Below are positions 19,281 to 29,943 of a DNA stretch of 64,000 bases, in pieces. This DNA comes from Flammula alnicola. Its lineage: Eukaryota; Basidiomycota; Agaricomycetes; Agaricales; Strophariaceae. Under the pieces are notes generated by a model that searched no databases, was not told where the DNA came from, and saw only the letters and a program-made list of their open reading frames with translations. Position 1 is the stretch's first letter. Every line of letters starts with the position of its first letter. The stretch covers positions 1-64,000 of the forward strand of contig JADNRV010000265.1 of assembly GCA_015499995.1 (NCBI GenBank), read 5' to 3'. The translations under genes and the position numbers were made by a program.

Positions 19281-20870
19281 AGGAAGCGATACGGGGACGC
19301 CAGCCAGCCTCGCTTTGTTGTAAGAAGTACGGGTGAAGTTGCCGTCAAGAAGCAGTATCGCGAGGAGGAATCGGTTGACACGCAAAAGGGGGACGAAGTC
19401 GAAGTAAGGACGCGGGTGCTGACGGAGATGCGAAGGTCGTGCCAGGAGATCAAACATATGAATTCAATTTTGCGACACTCGTTCCACGAATGACTGAAGG
19501 GAGGGGGTATGGGAAATGAGCAGATGGGAGTCAGATGGCGGTCAGATGACGAGTGGGCTAGTGAAGGCTGTCGGGTCGATGCTGGCAACTGATATCGAAG
19601 GGCCCTTCGTCGAGCGACTGGTACAGTCGCTGATATCGCCGATGGAATCATAGCATGGAGGACCGGGAAGTGGAAGTAGCATGGAGATGTAAGCCAATTC
19701 GGCTGTCCAAGCATCGCAGCATCGACGCAGACGTGGACGCGATTGATGTGACTTGCACATCTTCACCCGTTTCCCCGCTCCGAATGCTTTGGGCTTGAAT
19801 CATTGGCTTCATCCACGTCTTTGGACAAGCCTCGACAGTTGAAAAGCAACGTCGATAGAATAACATGGTGGGTTCATGGGCTGTAAGAATATAAAATAAG
19901 GGTCTATTGGATAGGACAAGGGAAAGCGCAACTTACGCATTTCCAGACCGGAAATAATGGTTATATAGACATGTTGGAGCAGTCCAATCTGACCTAACTC
20001 TAGAACAGCATAGGCTCGGATACGCGTCGAGCAGGCTGTGCAGTACAGCATCGCACGCGATGGCAAGAGGCAAGCAAGAACGGTGAGTCCGCTGGCTTCT
20101 ATGTACGGACATGCACAGCCTCCGATCCTATCTAATCTAATCTAGCCGAGGATTTCTGCCAGACCTCACTACTATTAAGCATTCACTTCCCTGCGCAAGC
20201 AAGGTTCTGCCCATGTCCAGGACGAGCAAGACATGGTATCCGAATAAGTAGAATGAGCAGGACATGGCATCCGCCCCTACATGGAATGAATAAAACCCGC
20301 GCTTCATTCAGAACAAGCACGACACAGCCATAAAAGACCACAGTGCGCATGGGCTCGAGGGCCAGGCGCCGAGTAGCAGAAGGAGTAGACGGGTGCCGTG
20401 AACATTTACACCAATGCAAGCTGTCCAAGGTTCAAACATTCATGTATCATGCATTATGTATGACAAAAGGACGCCAGCCCCGCTTCCTTGTACGAAGCAT
20501 GGGTCAAGGTGGAGTCGAGCAGTATTGTGAGGATGAATTGGTGCACTGCATGTGATGGAAGTCAGGGTAAGGACACGGGTACCGAGGGAGATGCAAAGGT
20601 CATACAGCGAGGGAAGAGATCTGTTGCCGCAAAGCTCGTTGCAACGATAGACTGAATGTCAAGGGGAAGAGATCGGTGGGATGCCAGTGGGATGGTTGCC
20701 GATATTGGCAGTGTATTTCAAGCATTCGAGCATCGAGGACCGAAAAGGCGAAGGAGTCCTCAGTCGACGTGTATCTGTGAAAATTTACGCCAATTCAAGA
20801 CATCCATGAGTCATGTCTTGTACCAATGCGCGCAGCATCGATGCGGGCATGATTAACCTGAATGTAGCGC
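19280..20870. repeat. Two tandem copies of dispersed repeat R, with a further inverted block
   Basis: 19290-19740 and 20480-20860 share a framework also seen at 37970-38270 and, inverted, at 43040-43430. Common words include GGACACGGGTAC, GAGGGAGATGCAAAGGTC, CGATAGACTGAATGT and CATTCGAGCATCGAGGACC. 19975-20165 is an inverted relative of 38285-38470 (shared CTAGATTAGATTAGATAGGA and CTGCTCGACGCGTATCCGAG). No protein is evident, and the origin of the repeat (transposon or gene relic) is unknown. Confidence 0.55.
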
Positions 20871-21226
20871 CGTCTTCACTTTGAGTCTCTTGTTTGCGAG
20901 ACAAACACTATCACGACTACACGCCAGTGACCCTTCTACGTTTAGAGAATTCATAAACGCGTAGCAATACAATACGGCGTAGTCTGCCGAATTCAGTTTC
21001 TATCGCCTTCGCTGCACCATCTTGGCACCATCCTTTTTGAAATCTTGAACTTGATTGCGAATATCAGTTCCACGGCTGTGCCTGCAACGCGCTAGCGTTA
21101 GACATGGGACTGTTTGATCTCGACTTGGGATGGTATGCGCGCTCTGCCGTTTCTTGGACTGTTCGTCGCTCGTCCCGGATAATCACAGTGATTTGCCGAT
21201 CCTGTGAAAGCCTTGAGCTCGCTCGC

Positions 21227-23905
21227 TCATCTTGACCGGATGAGTGGTGGGTTGTGTTCATCCCATGCAGGTACGCATGCTGAGTCTTGCCCGTTCTCTT
21301 CAGACGCCAGATCTCGCTCGTCCTGGACTTGGGCCGAGCTTTGTTCTCGCAAGGAACGGAATGTTTCGTGTGTCTACGAACCGTTTGTAGTCAAAATGTG
21401 TGATTGGAGATTGACAGTTGTCGCCCTACCTTTGCCATATAATCTACAAGAGAGTTCATCCATTCAACCCAGAGACCTTCCTGATAAAAAATGAAAAGGA
21501 ATTCTCGGCAGAAATGGGACTCAAGGTGAGAAACAAGACGAGTTCGGTACTCGTACGAGGAAGAGACATGGCGTGAATCCTCTTGCATTGAATTGAACCC
21601 GAAATTTTTCTGAAGGGAGAGATAAACGTCGAACCGAGGTGCGGCATTCTTAAGGAAGCATGGCGCGTATCTCGCAGAGAGATCCATGATGCGAGTCTTG
21701 ACTTTCAGACTCTCTTCACTAATAACCTCAGACTGTGAGCGCGAATGCTAAGGAGAAATTGGACAGACTTACACTGACAGGGCGCTAAATATTAAATTGC
21801 AACAATAAAGGGCGGCATATGCACACCTATTTCCACTCATTGCGGCTTCCCCTAATAGTTTGATGTCGCAAAAGAAAGTAGTGAGCTCTGGCCGAGACAT
21901 CAAGGACAAATAGAAATGCAGTTCGGGATTGTCAAGGACTGTTGCAAAAGTATCGCTTTCGAGATAGCTGTTATTGTGGGAGTGTTAGACAATCCGGCCC
22001 ATCAGCAGAGTTTCTAAGAGTGTACCTGGTAATGGCCATGTCTGACGGAAGTTTTTGTAGGTGGTCCAATATCCATTCCTGAAGTTGACGGACAACCTTC
22101 AACAGGATATGCGGTGTTTCAAATGAGGATGATTTTCTATGCTGAAAAGTAACTGCATGAAAAAAGAGGTTGACCAAGCAGGACAGAAGGGACACAGAAA
22201 TACCTCCCGTAAAATAAATCCGAGAAAACTTGCCATGGGTAGAAGCATACCTCCTAACTCGGAGGCGGCCTTTAAAGAGGTTTTGATATCAAAGTCGGAT
22301 AAGGCATCATGAATCTCCGAGGGAACCTCTCGCATGATCTCCGCGAAATGTCTAAGACCATGGAAATTGGATAAGATAAAGTTATAGAAGCCCACGGTAG
22401 ACTTGTTATCTAGATATGTGGAAAGCTTGTCAATTGTGCTGTCAATCTGGTCCCAACACTTACATGCTGCGATGGAGAGGAGGCAATGGTGGAAAAGATG
22501 GACACAAATACTGTTGCTATTAGCGTAAAATCTTCCGGAACGGGTTTCATCCAGCAAGAAGTCCGGAAGAGAGGCATGAAGGAAGTTGATCTGTGACCAT
22601 TTAACTTCCACTATTGACGAAAGGTCAGTTAAAGCGAGTTCGACATTGCCCTTTCCGAGATTAAGCAAGAGCCCAATGAAGGGAATCTCGTGTATTGGCA
22701 AGTCGACAGCGGGCGTTACCACCGGCATAAGGTGAATGCGAAGGATTTGGAGAACGAGATCAGAATCCTCAGCGCTTGCAAAAATATAGGTGTATAATGC
22801 ATCGAGTTCTGCATATGGGCGATTTTTGGGATCTTTGACAAGCTCGACGATGGTTCGCAAGCTCTCGACGGGATGCTGCCGAGGCGATTTGATGTACTTG
22901 CTAACGGTAGCAGCATAGATGAATTGGCCGGACGATTTCTCGACGAGCTTATCGATATCACAGGGGGCAGGCCAATCTAAGGGAATGATATTCCGGAGAG
23001 GATGTGTGTCTCTAATTTTGGCCAAATTGTCGACGAGGAACGTTCGAATATCATTATCGGGCTTCCAAGAGTCGTCTAGGGGTAGTTGCCGGAGGAAAGG
23101 AGCGAGGTCGCGATCGCCAAAAGCGGACTGGATATTCTGTTCTGGCCGACTCGCAATGAGCAGTTTATGTGGGAGGTTATGGCTTATCCGTGCGATAGCT
23201 GCTACGAACGCGTTCACAATGGCATTCTGGGCATCCTTGTCGTGACACTCATCCAGACCATCGATGATAATGATCTTGGGAAGGATTGAGATGGAACAGG
23301 AATCAGAGAGTTGCGCCAGGGGAGTGACGATCAATTTATCGATCTGTGCGTCCAGTCCCAAATCGAAGATGAATCGGTTGCCGAGCAGTGCTGTGGATAT
23401 ATGCTGTCGGATTTCTGGTATATTTTCCGCCATCTGGTATGCAAGAGTTGCCACCAAGTATTTCTCATCGCTTCGTCTAACGTCGCTCGCCGTCCTTGAG
23501 AAAAAGAATGAAGAAGAGAGTCGGCCTTGTTCATCGCACATCTGAGCAATCGTCCGTGCGATCGCTGATTTGCCAGCTCCAGCAGCACCGCGCATCCACA
23601 TCGCACGACGAGTATTGTTGGTATCATCAAGCCATGCCATTATTTCGTCCAGGATGGCGACTCGGGTGTTTGGATGACATTTGGGAGCATCGTAGTTTTC
23701 ATCGGCGGTATGGAATGCTCCTGGGACAACCTTGGATATAAGAAGTTCTATGCCTAGTGTAGCGGACAGGTTAGTATGGTATTGGGAAGACAATAATGGG
23801 TGGCTGACCCTTGTCCGCAATAGGCTGGGCGCCTATGTTTAGATTCCCTTCGATATGATGAAATACACCCCCGTTGATGAGGAGGTTGCTCGAGCTCGAG
23901 AACAT
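21227..23905 (-). CDS. NACHT (NLR-like) protein B, apparently intact, 801 aa
   Basis: Six exons: 23905-23809, 23753-22204, 22141-22026, 21967-21775, 21732-21430, 21373-21227; all frames join and introns have GT...AG. The ATG was chosen because it opens the short basidiomycete N-terminal motif LLINGGVFHHIEGNLNIG. Domains: NACHT NTPase with Walker A GAAGAGKS (88-95), Walker B IIIIDGLDEC (193-202), ASRPE sensor (233-237), and the SSGQFIYAATV block (306-316). After the ATPase comes FLHASLPDFLLDETRSG (about 423-439), a motif common in Agaricomycete NACHT proteins. The C-terminal 360 residues are helical and lack WD40, ankyrin or TPR repeats. A charged tail ends early (IRSR) compared with gene C. 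As STAND ATPases such proteins act in the cytoplasm as signal-triggered switches, in fungi mainly in non-self recognition; the ligand is unknown. It is divergent from the small gene at 24204. Confidence 0.88.
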
Positions 23906-24070
23906 ATGAATTGGGTGTAACGTATGAGTCCAATACAAGGACAAGGACGGAGGTTCCTTCTTGATGAATCCGATAAGTTTGTCAATTTGAATCACTGAAT
24001 CAGAGGCAAGGCGCGATGATTCGGATGAACTTGTTGACTCACGGGTCACGTGCGTTGATGAAATTGGACC
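23906..24070. promoter_or_regulatory. Conserved NACHT promoter block with CACGTG box
   Basis: The sequence upstream of gene B is shared with genes C (34660-34829) and D (47728-47887) and stops abruptly at AAATTGGAC in all three. It holds a palindromic CACGTG at 24047-24052; in C it is at 34680-34685, and in D a one-base variant CATGTG is at 47861-47866. These lie 134-145 bp from the ATG. Conservation in place and spacing suggests a bHLH/E-box type site, which is inference. The block also serves the divergent neighbour genes. Confidence 0.55.
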
Positions 24071-24203
24071 TCACCCGTCGAATCTATCCTTGCCTTTTGC
24101 CATCGCCTGCGACGCTAACTAGTAACCGCACGGCTTCCCAGGTCGACGCGCGTCTTCGGCGAGCATATCCGAGAGCAGCTCAGATTTGCTCCACCGATAC
24201 TCA

Positions 24204-24806
24204 ATGGCTACCACACGCGAAGTATACCTTATCACCTTCAAGGTACCCAGAGCCCGCGATCATTGGGGACTGTTTTTCCCATCCACCATATCCCCGGTAT
24301 GTTGTGCCCCGTCTTCTCCTACTTGCACTCACATAATGATAATTTTTGTGTCGGAATAGAACCTGGGAAAGATTCTCCAAGTCAATGGGGCTCCGCAATT
24401 AGGCTACAAACACGAAGTTGAACATTATTGGGACAAGAGCTTGAGCAGGACCCCTTTTACACTCCATCTCCTCGGCGAGACTGACGCCGCCAACATCGTT
24501 GATGCGCCAGTGACTGATCCACATAACATCCCTATGCTCGTCGTGGACGACCTCAACAGGGCCGATAGTTTCGAAAATCGTGCGAACCGCCATCCACCTC
24601 CCAGAATTGCCTCGGGTATGATTCCGACAGGCACTGTCTCTCAAGTAATACTCGCCCTGTGGAGGGATATTCCTGGCATGAGGCGATGCCAGGAGTGGAC
24701 CAGCGACTTTATTGACGACTTGGTCGAGCAGGGGCTTTTGCCCGAATCTGCTCTGGAGGTACGCGATGCTGTAAGGGCTGCGCGCGTCATGCCACCTGAG
24801 GCCTGA
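24204..24806 (+). CDS. Small conserved fungal protein (DUF6914-like), 179 aa
   Basis: Two exons, 24204-24296 and 24360-24806, joined in phase 0 over a 63-bp GT...AG intron. The protein starts MATTREVYLITFKVPRARDH, continues with WGLFFPS and GKILQVNG, and has a C-terminal part with MRRCQEWTSDFIDDLVEQG. The pattern 'EVYLIxF..P..HW.LF.PS', a central 'GkIlqV.G' and a terminal 'CQxW..d.v..Lve.GLl' is that of a small family of fungal proteins that I recall as DUF6914; the name should be verified. Function unknown. It lies 298 bp from the ATG of NACHT gene B and is transcribed in the opposite direction, so the two share a promoter region. It looks intact. Confidence 0.7.
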
Positions 24807-25104
24807 GACTCTATCTGTAACCCACTCTAAATGGTCCTTACTCACCAATGCAGGCCGTTTCTTTCAAAGATATCCATTGTTACGTCAAATTATGCATACC
24901 CGTTCTGTCCTCTTGCATTTGTAGCCCCTGAACCACAGAGAATTCATTCTGTGTGAGCCATACATACACGTACACTGTAAAGTTTAAACAGCTCTCGAGA
25001 GAGGACCGGCAGATATTCTTTGTTGGTCAGCCTTCTAGATTATTTGATAGAGGTAGGAGGGCTATTGTTAGCTTCCAAAGACACGTACTGACCAGAATTA
25101 GACA

Positions 25105-25491
25105 GGCGAAGCATTCCCTTCTCTGGGCGAACAGGGCTCTGCCCATGTCCAGGACGAGCCAGATACGTGTCTCACCAGAACGAGCAAGATTCGGCACTTA
25201 CATGGGCCGAACAAAAAAACCACTGCTCATGCAGGGCAAGCAGGACGCACCTTTACAAGACGAGCAAGGCCCAGCACTTTCACAGGAGAAGCAAAAGGTA
25301 GTGGTTGTCCAGGACGAAGGACGAACAGTCCAAGATGCGACGCAGCGCGTCCATCATCCCAAGTCGAGTTCAAGCAGTCCATTTTAACTGTCGCCGCTAG
25401 CGCGTTGCAGGAGCAGCCGTGGGCACAATATTCGAGAGTCTTCAAGTCCAGGATTCCGATTCTGAAACGGATGATGCAGCAAAGGCAATAG
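25105..25491 (+). pseudogene. Remnant of the charged C-terminal tail exon of a NACHT paralog
   Basis: The bases match the last exon of genes A and C (GAAGCATTCCCTT at the start, CCAGGACGAACRGAC-type blocks and a terminal CAGCAAAGGCAATAG) but the reading frame is broken several times. The NTPase part is absent. Its position, a NACHT tail followed after about 560 bp by a convergent DUF7137 gene, repeats the arrangement at genes A and D, so a whole NACHT gene probably once stood here. Confidence 0.6.
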
Positions 25492-26056
25492 AGATTTGAA
25501 GATTACCCTATATAATTGCATTACTATCGGATCGCGAATTCCCTAAATGTAGGGGTGTGAGCACGCAGCCAGAATATGAAACGTTTGGACTTTGCTCGTA
25601 CCCGCGAGGTACTGCATCAGAACGTGCCGACCACTTCGTAATAACCACGTCTCGCGAAGCAGATAAGCCCATAAATCTAGACTTCATAGCAGACCATTGA
25701 CATATTCAGAGCGGCGGCGCACATTCTTCCTCAGACTGCGGGTTTTGTCGTCTATTCGCCCCCATTTGTCACATTTCTAGAGTCGTTTAGGTCAGCGAAT
25801 TAACCCAACGATATGTCCCTGTTTTGCAAGCATATTACGACGAAATCTATATTTAGGACATGATTGTGAGTACTCTGGTGCGAGGAGAGCTAGGAATTAG
25901 CGTTAATACGAAATGTGTCGTGAGGTCCAGTAGAGAACGGAGGTATGTAAGAGGGCGGTTCGGAAGAAGGAAAAGCAAGAGAAGTGTTCATGAAGAAGAA
26001 AAGCATGTCCGATTGTGTCCAAGGTAAAGCACCATAAAAAACCGTCCAGCAGGGTA

Positions 26057-26713
26057 TTAGTTCTGGGATGACCGCGAGGAGGTCCGGAGGAGATGGAATC
26101 CCGAGAAGAAAATGATGAAAAACGTGATGATGAGGCTGATGAATGCCGGATGTGCAGCGTACGACATCGCGCCGTTGCATGTCGAACACGTCCAACCTAC
26201 ACACCATGCCAATGCCAATCAGCATCACCGCAACCCAGCAAAAGAAAAATAGAAACAACACGCACCAGAAGCTATAGGTGTATACGCTTGCGGCGTGTAC
26301 AGCGCGAAATGCAGCTCGCTATTCTGCTGCAAATACCCCCCTCTCAGGGCTGCGCCGGGGCCGCGATCGTCCCAGATGTTCAGCGTATACGTCGCCTGTG
26401 CAAGGGGCTTATTCGGGTTATGCATCTGGTACGAGTAGATATCCCACAGGACCTCCGTCGCTGTGCCCGGTATAATACCGTCCGTCGGGCCCACAGCGTA
26501 TGTATTACCGTTGTCGCACACGGCCGAGACGGTGAGGTGCGTCGGGGTGGCGAGGACGGAGGTCATGTTCCATGCGAAGGTGATGACTTCGCCCGAGGCG
26601 ATTTTGAAGAAGGAGGTGGCGGTCTGCTGGGGCTTGGTGATGGTGAGCCCGCCGGCTGCTGCCGTCAAGGGGATAGGGCGGAAGCTCGAGGATGAGGCGG
26701 CTGTTTGGGACAT
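26057..26713 (-). CDS. DUF7137 family protein with C-terminal membrane helix
   Basis: Two exons, 26713-26266 and 26196-26057, joined through GW, give 195 aa. The conserved core reads GGLTITKPQQTATSFFKIAS, ITFAWNMTSV, CDNGNTYAVGP, PGTATEVLWD, ATYTLNIWDDRGPG and FALYTPQAYTPIASGW. The second exon adds WTCSTCNGAMSYAAHP and a membrane helix ISLIITFFIIFFSGFHLL. This matches fungal DUF7137 proteins, which are usually secreted or anchored at the cell surface; their function is unknown. Such proteins normally start with a signal peptide. Here the Met at 26713 has none, but a hydrophobic stretch IAVVSVVLLLFAVATSS occurs just upstream in another frame (about 26715-26825), so the N-terminus may be frameshifted or spliced. 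Fragments of the gene occur at 44110-44535 and 50160-50300. Confidence 0.75.
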
Positions 26714-27110
26714 GGTATCGTTTCTTCAGAAAGAGAGAGAAGAAATGGGTGGCTTCGACGACAACGAAGGACGAGGTGGCGACGGCGAAAAGCAGGAGAA
26801 CAACGCTAACAACAGCGATCAGCTTTAGGCAAGATCCACGTGACTTTATTCTGCGACCTATTCTCAGAGTCCAGACCCTTTCACTTTACTCTTGGCACCT
26901 CTGAAGAGGAACAAAACGATTTTTGGCACATTTGGCATCCTTCGAAATATTTTAGTCGATCTTAAAGTTAGAGCCGTGCTGATAGGTATTTGGTGGGATA
27001 TACCAAGGGTTTCTCTTATTTTTATTTGTGGTACAGCCATATGAAGTACTTAACTACCGAACATCGAAACCAACTTATGATACGATTCAAATACGAACTC
27101 TTCCATAACC

Positions 27111-27890
27111 CAGATTCCAAACCAGTCGTGGGATGCTCTTTATCTAATCTTATCGGTTGATCCGAAGTTTCAGCGAAACTTGTCAACTTGTTAACGCGTC
27201 CCAACGACTGGCAACAAATGTAAATTTGCTCATGTTTGGCAACGTCTTTGGCCTCGTCTTCCTGCTCTTCGGCTCTTTGGATTTGCGTTAAGCAATCATT
27301 CACTATTTTCCAAAGGAGCAGTCCCTCTTGACCCATTTTTTCAGCAGCTTTCCGCATGAAGGATCCTTCAAGAAAATTGGCTGTTGCCTTCGCATTATTG
27401 AAGTTGAAGCCATGACATTGTTGTGACTCGTGAGAGCTAATAGACTTTGCGGCATAATTCTTTCTGCATGGCAGTTTCAAAGGCCCAGGGAATGGCATCC
27501 TTTGCGAATGTACCATAAAGCATTAACATTTTTGTGTCGTTGTCTTCGTGGTCCTGGATTGTCGTGCCATAAAAAGCTTTGAATAGACCTCCAAAGGTCA
27601 TCCTTTTTTGCACATAAATGCAGAATGCTTTCCAAGTCTGTTGGGGAGTCATTGGATGACATAGTGCTCTATTCTACAATATATGCTAAGTACGTTAAAC
27701 GCCTGTATATACTTTGCCATGCAAGGAAGGCAAGGCCATCGCGAGGCCCGAGGGTGAAGACGTTGCAAAACATGAGCAAATTTACATTTGTTGCCAGTCG
27801 TTGGGACGCGTTAACAAGTTGACCAGTTTCGCAGAAACTTCGGATCAACTGATTAGATAATGAAGCGTCCCACGACTGGTTTGGAGTCTG
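27111..27890. mobile_element. hAT-like element with long inverted repeats and 8-bp target duplication
   Basis: The ends are inverted repeats of about 140 bp (left CAGATTCCAAACCAGTCGTG, right inwards CAGACTCCAAACCAGTCGTG; both contain GTTAACGCGTCCCAACGACT). The 8-bp direct repeat CCATAACC flanks the element at 27103-27110 and 27891-27898. On the minus strand the 500-bp interior carries broken protein-like stretches (for example DHEDNDTKMLMLYGTFAK in one frame, AAEKMGQEGLLLWKIVNDCL in another). They may be the relic of a transposon-encoded protein, but no transposase core is left. Non-autonomous. Confidence 0.8.
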
Positions 27891-27899
27891 CCATAACCA

Positions 27900-29940
27900 C
27901 GATAATAAAATCTGCAAAGTATTCTTCGGAAAGCACCTATTGATTTCATTTTATCATAGCGACAAGCGTCCAACGCAGATGGAGGCATAAACTCCATGTG
28001 GACTAGCTGAAGAAATCAAAATACAAGTTTACGCGGCGAACCGTTCAGCCTGAGAGTTTCGTTGTCAAAAGTCTAGAGATCACTGGCGTCAACGATATCG
28101 ATGGCCTATAGCTATGTATATCACGCAGACTGGAATCATTATTACCATCAGACCATCTTAGAAGAGAGAGATCCTTGGTCTTTCGTAAACCTCTTGGACT
28201 CAGCGGCCCGGAGCATTCGAGATCGCGTGCAACAAGTCGACGACTCTCGTTCTGAATCTCGACGATGTTACTTATTTATAGACTCGTGGAGCGTTTTGAT
28301 AAACCGACGCTGTCGGAAAACGAAGCAGGAATCTTTGGGTAACATACAGTAGTCAAGCAGCGAATTCGCATTGTGCTTGATGTCGATTTATTTAATGACC
28401 CGACAGTAGTGCTTATAGTGGACCATCCTGGACTTGTGGGACATCCCAGTCAGAGTCTTGACAGAATGAGCGCACTTTCGCGTAAACATTGTAAGTACTT
28501 ATGATAACTGTCATCGAACAAAGTAAGTACTATTCTCTCATGTCGAGGAGAGAATACCTGTCAACTTGAAACACATAGATGTACACGAGCCTAACACGCG
28601 CCGTACGTACACGAGCTGTGCTCTGCATTTCGTAACTTTAAGTTATTCCAGATAAGTAGGACCTGGCTCACCGGATTGAACTGCTTGCAACAAGGCAGCG
28701 CCAAGCTAGCGCTCCGGCCTTGGAGAATCGCAGGCGTCTCTGCGAGATGGCGCACCTTTGGCATACATACCTTCATTGACGACGGGCACGTTTAGCCATG
28801 CTTCCCGTTACTAGCCAGCAACCCATGCGTCGGATATCAGCATGCATGCAGATCATGAGCCCAAAGAGGCCCAAAGCCGCCGGCAGGCAGAGGACGTTGT
28901 ACTTGATTTGGTGAGTCAGTGTCGGTGCATAGTCCAGCTGCTATATTTACACTTCTCCTCGTACCAAAGCAATTTCATCAGATATCGCGGATCTTCACAA
29001 GGTTTTTCCGTGCTTCGGATTCGGAGCAGAGGTGCATATAATCCATTGGATTCCATTCTTTGCGTTTGGAGAGCACGCTCGGATTCATGCCTCGCGCCAG
29101 AAGTGCTTCGAAAAGTACTGATTAGCAAAAAGGCTTAGAGCCTTTGGAATCTATTTATGAGAAATAGCTGCTTAGCTCGAGGTGCGGATAATCGCAGACG
29201 TTCTTGTGGATATGCTTCTCCTCGGAAACGTGGAAGACGGGAAGTGTTTCGGAAAATCTATCTGGACTATCAATCATACAGGATAATATGGGCGATTGGA
29301 ATTGAAGCTCGCCTTTTATGAGATGATTCTCTTCCATGCAAGGTGTTCGCGTTTGCCCAGCGGGTGATGGCCGTTCGGACTCGCTCAGTGCAACTGCCGT
29401 ACGGGCCGTCATACTTACAGCACTGTCAATGTAAAGTATCCCTGAGCAAGTCGATTTGGGCGTGCAAGCGAAGTGATTGCGTTTTGGGCCGGAACGGCAA
29501 AGTGTGCCGAGTGTTTGAGGTTCTGATGGATGATGGCGTCCGCCATATTGGTCTCGATATCACAGCAAAAAAGACAGCAAAAATAATACCCCGTCAAAGC
29601 CAGCACGAAAAAAAAATATCCTAATTCCCGATGGGTCAATCAAAATTGTTGTCCCCCTCGTGAATTATGAAGGGAAATATTGGGTGACTGATCTCCAGTC
29701 CAAGCATGTAAGCGAGCGACGTCGTTACGGCTTCTTTTTCCCCCCCCCATGTCCATGTTCCCAGTCCTGATGGTGCCACCGTCCTAAGAACAGACCTTAT
29801 TCTTACACCTGCCTGGTACTCAGAGGTATGTCTTCTACTGCGAGTCACAACCGTACATACTCATCAACCATTTTCGTTGTATTTCCTACCCAGACGAGCG
29901 CAGGAAATAGAGGCCTCCAGTCGGCGTACTACTCAGATAT
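27900..29940. other. Intergenic, no supported gene
   Basis: Several short open frames exist on both strands. An ATG frame at 28101-28352 and a plus-strand stretch near 28982-29130 (HKVFPCFGFG, HIIHWIPFFAFGEHARIH) look protein-like, but no intron model joins them in frame and no family is recognised. A poly-C run CCCCCCCCC sits at about 29741-29749. The last 120 bases may be 5' leader of the gene at 29944. Confidence 0.35.
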
Positions 29941-29943
29941 CAG

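Noticed and set aside
28842..29130. Possible two-exon gene with HIIHWIPFFAFGEHARIH
   Set aside because: The apparent intron (GTGAGT...CAG) does not join the two parts in a common frame, and no family was recognised.
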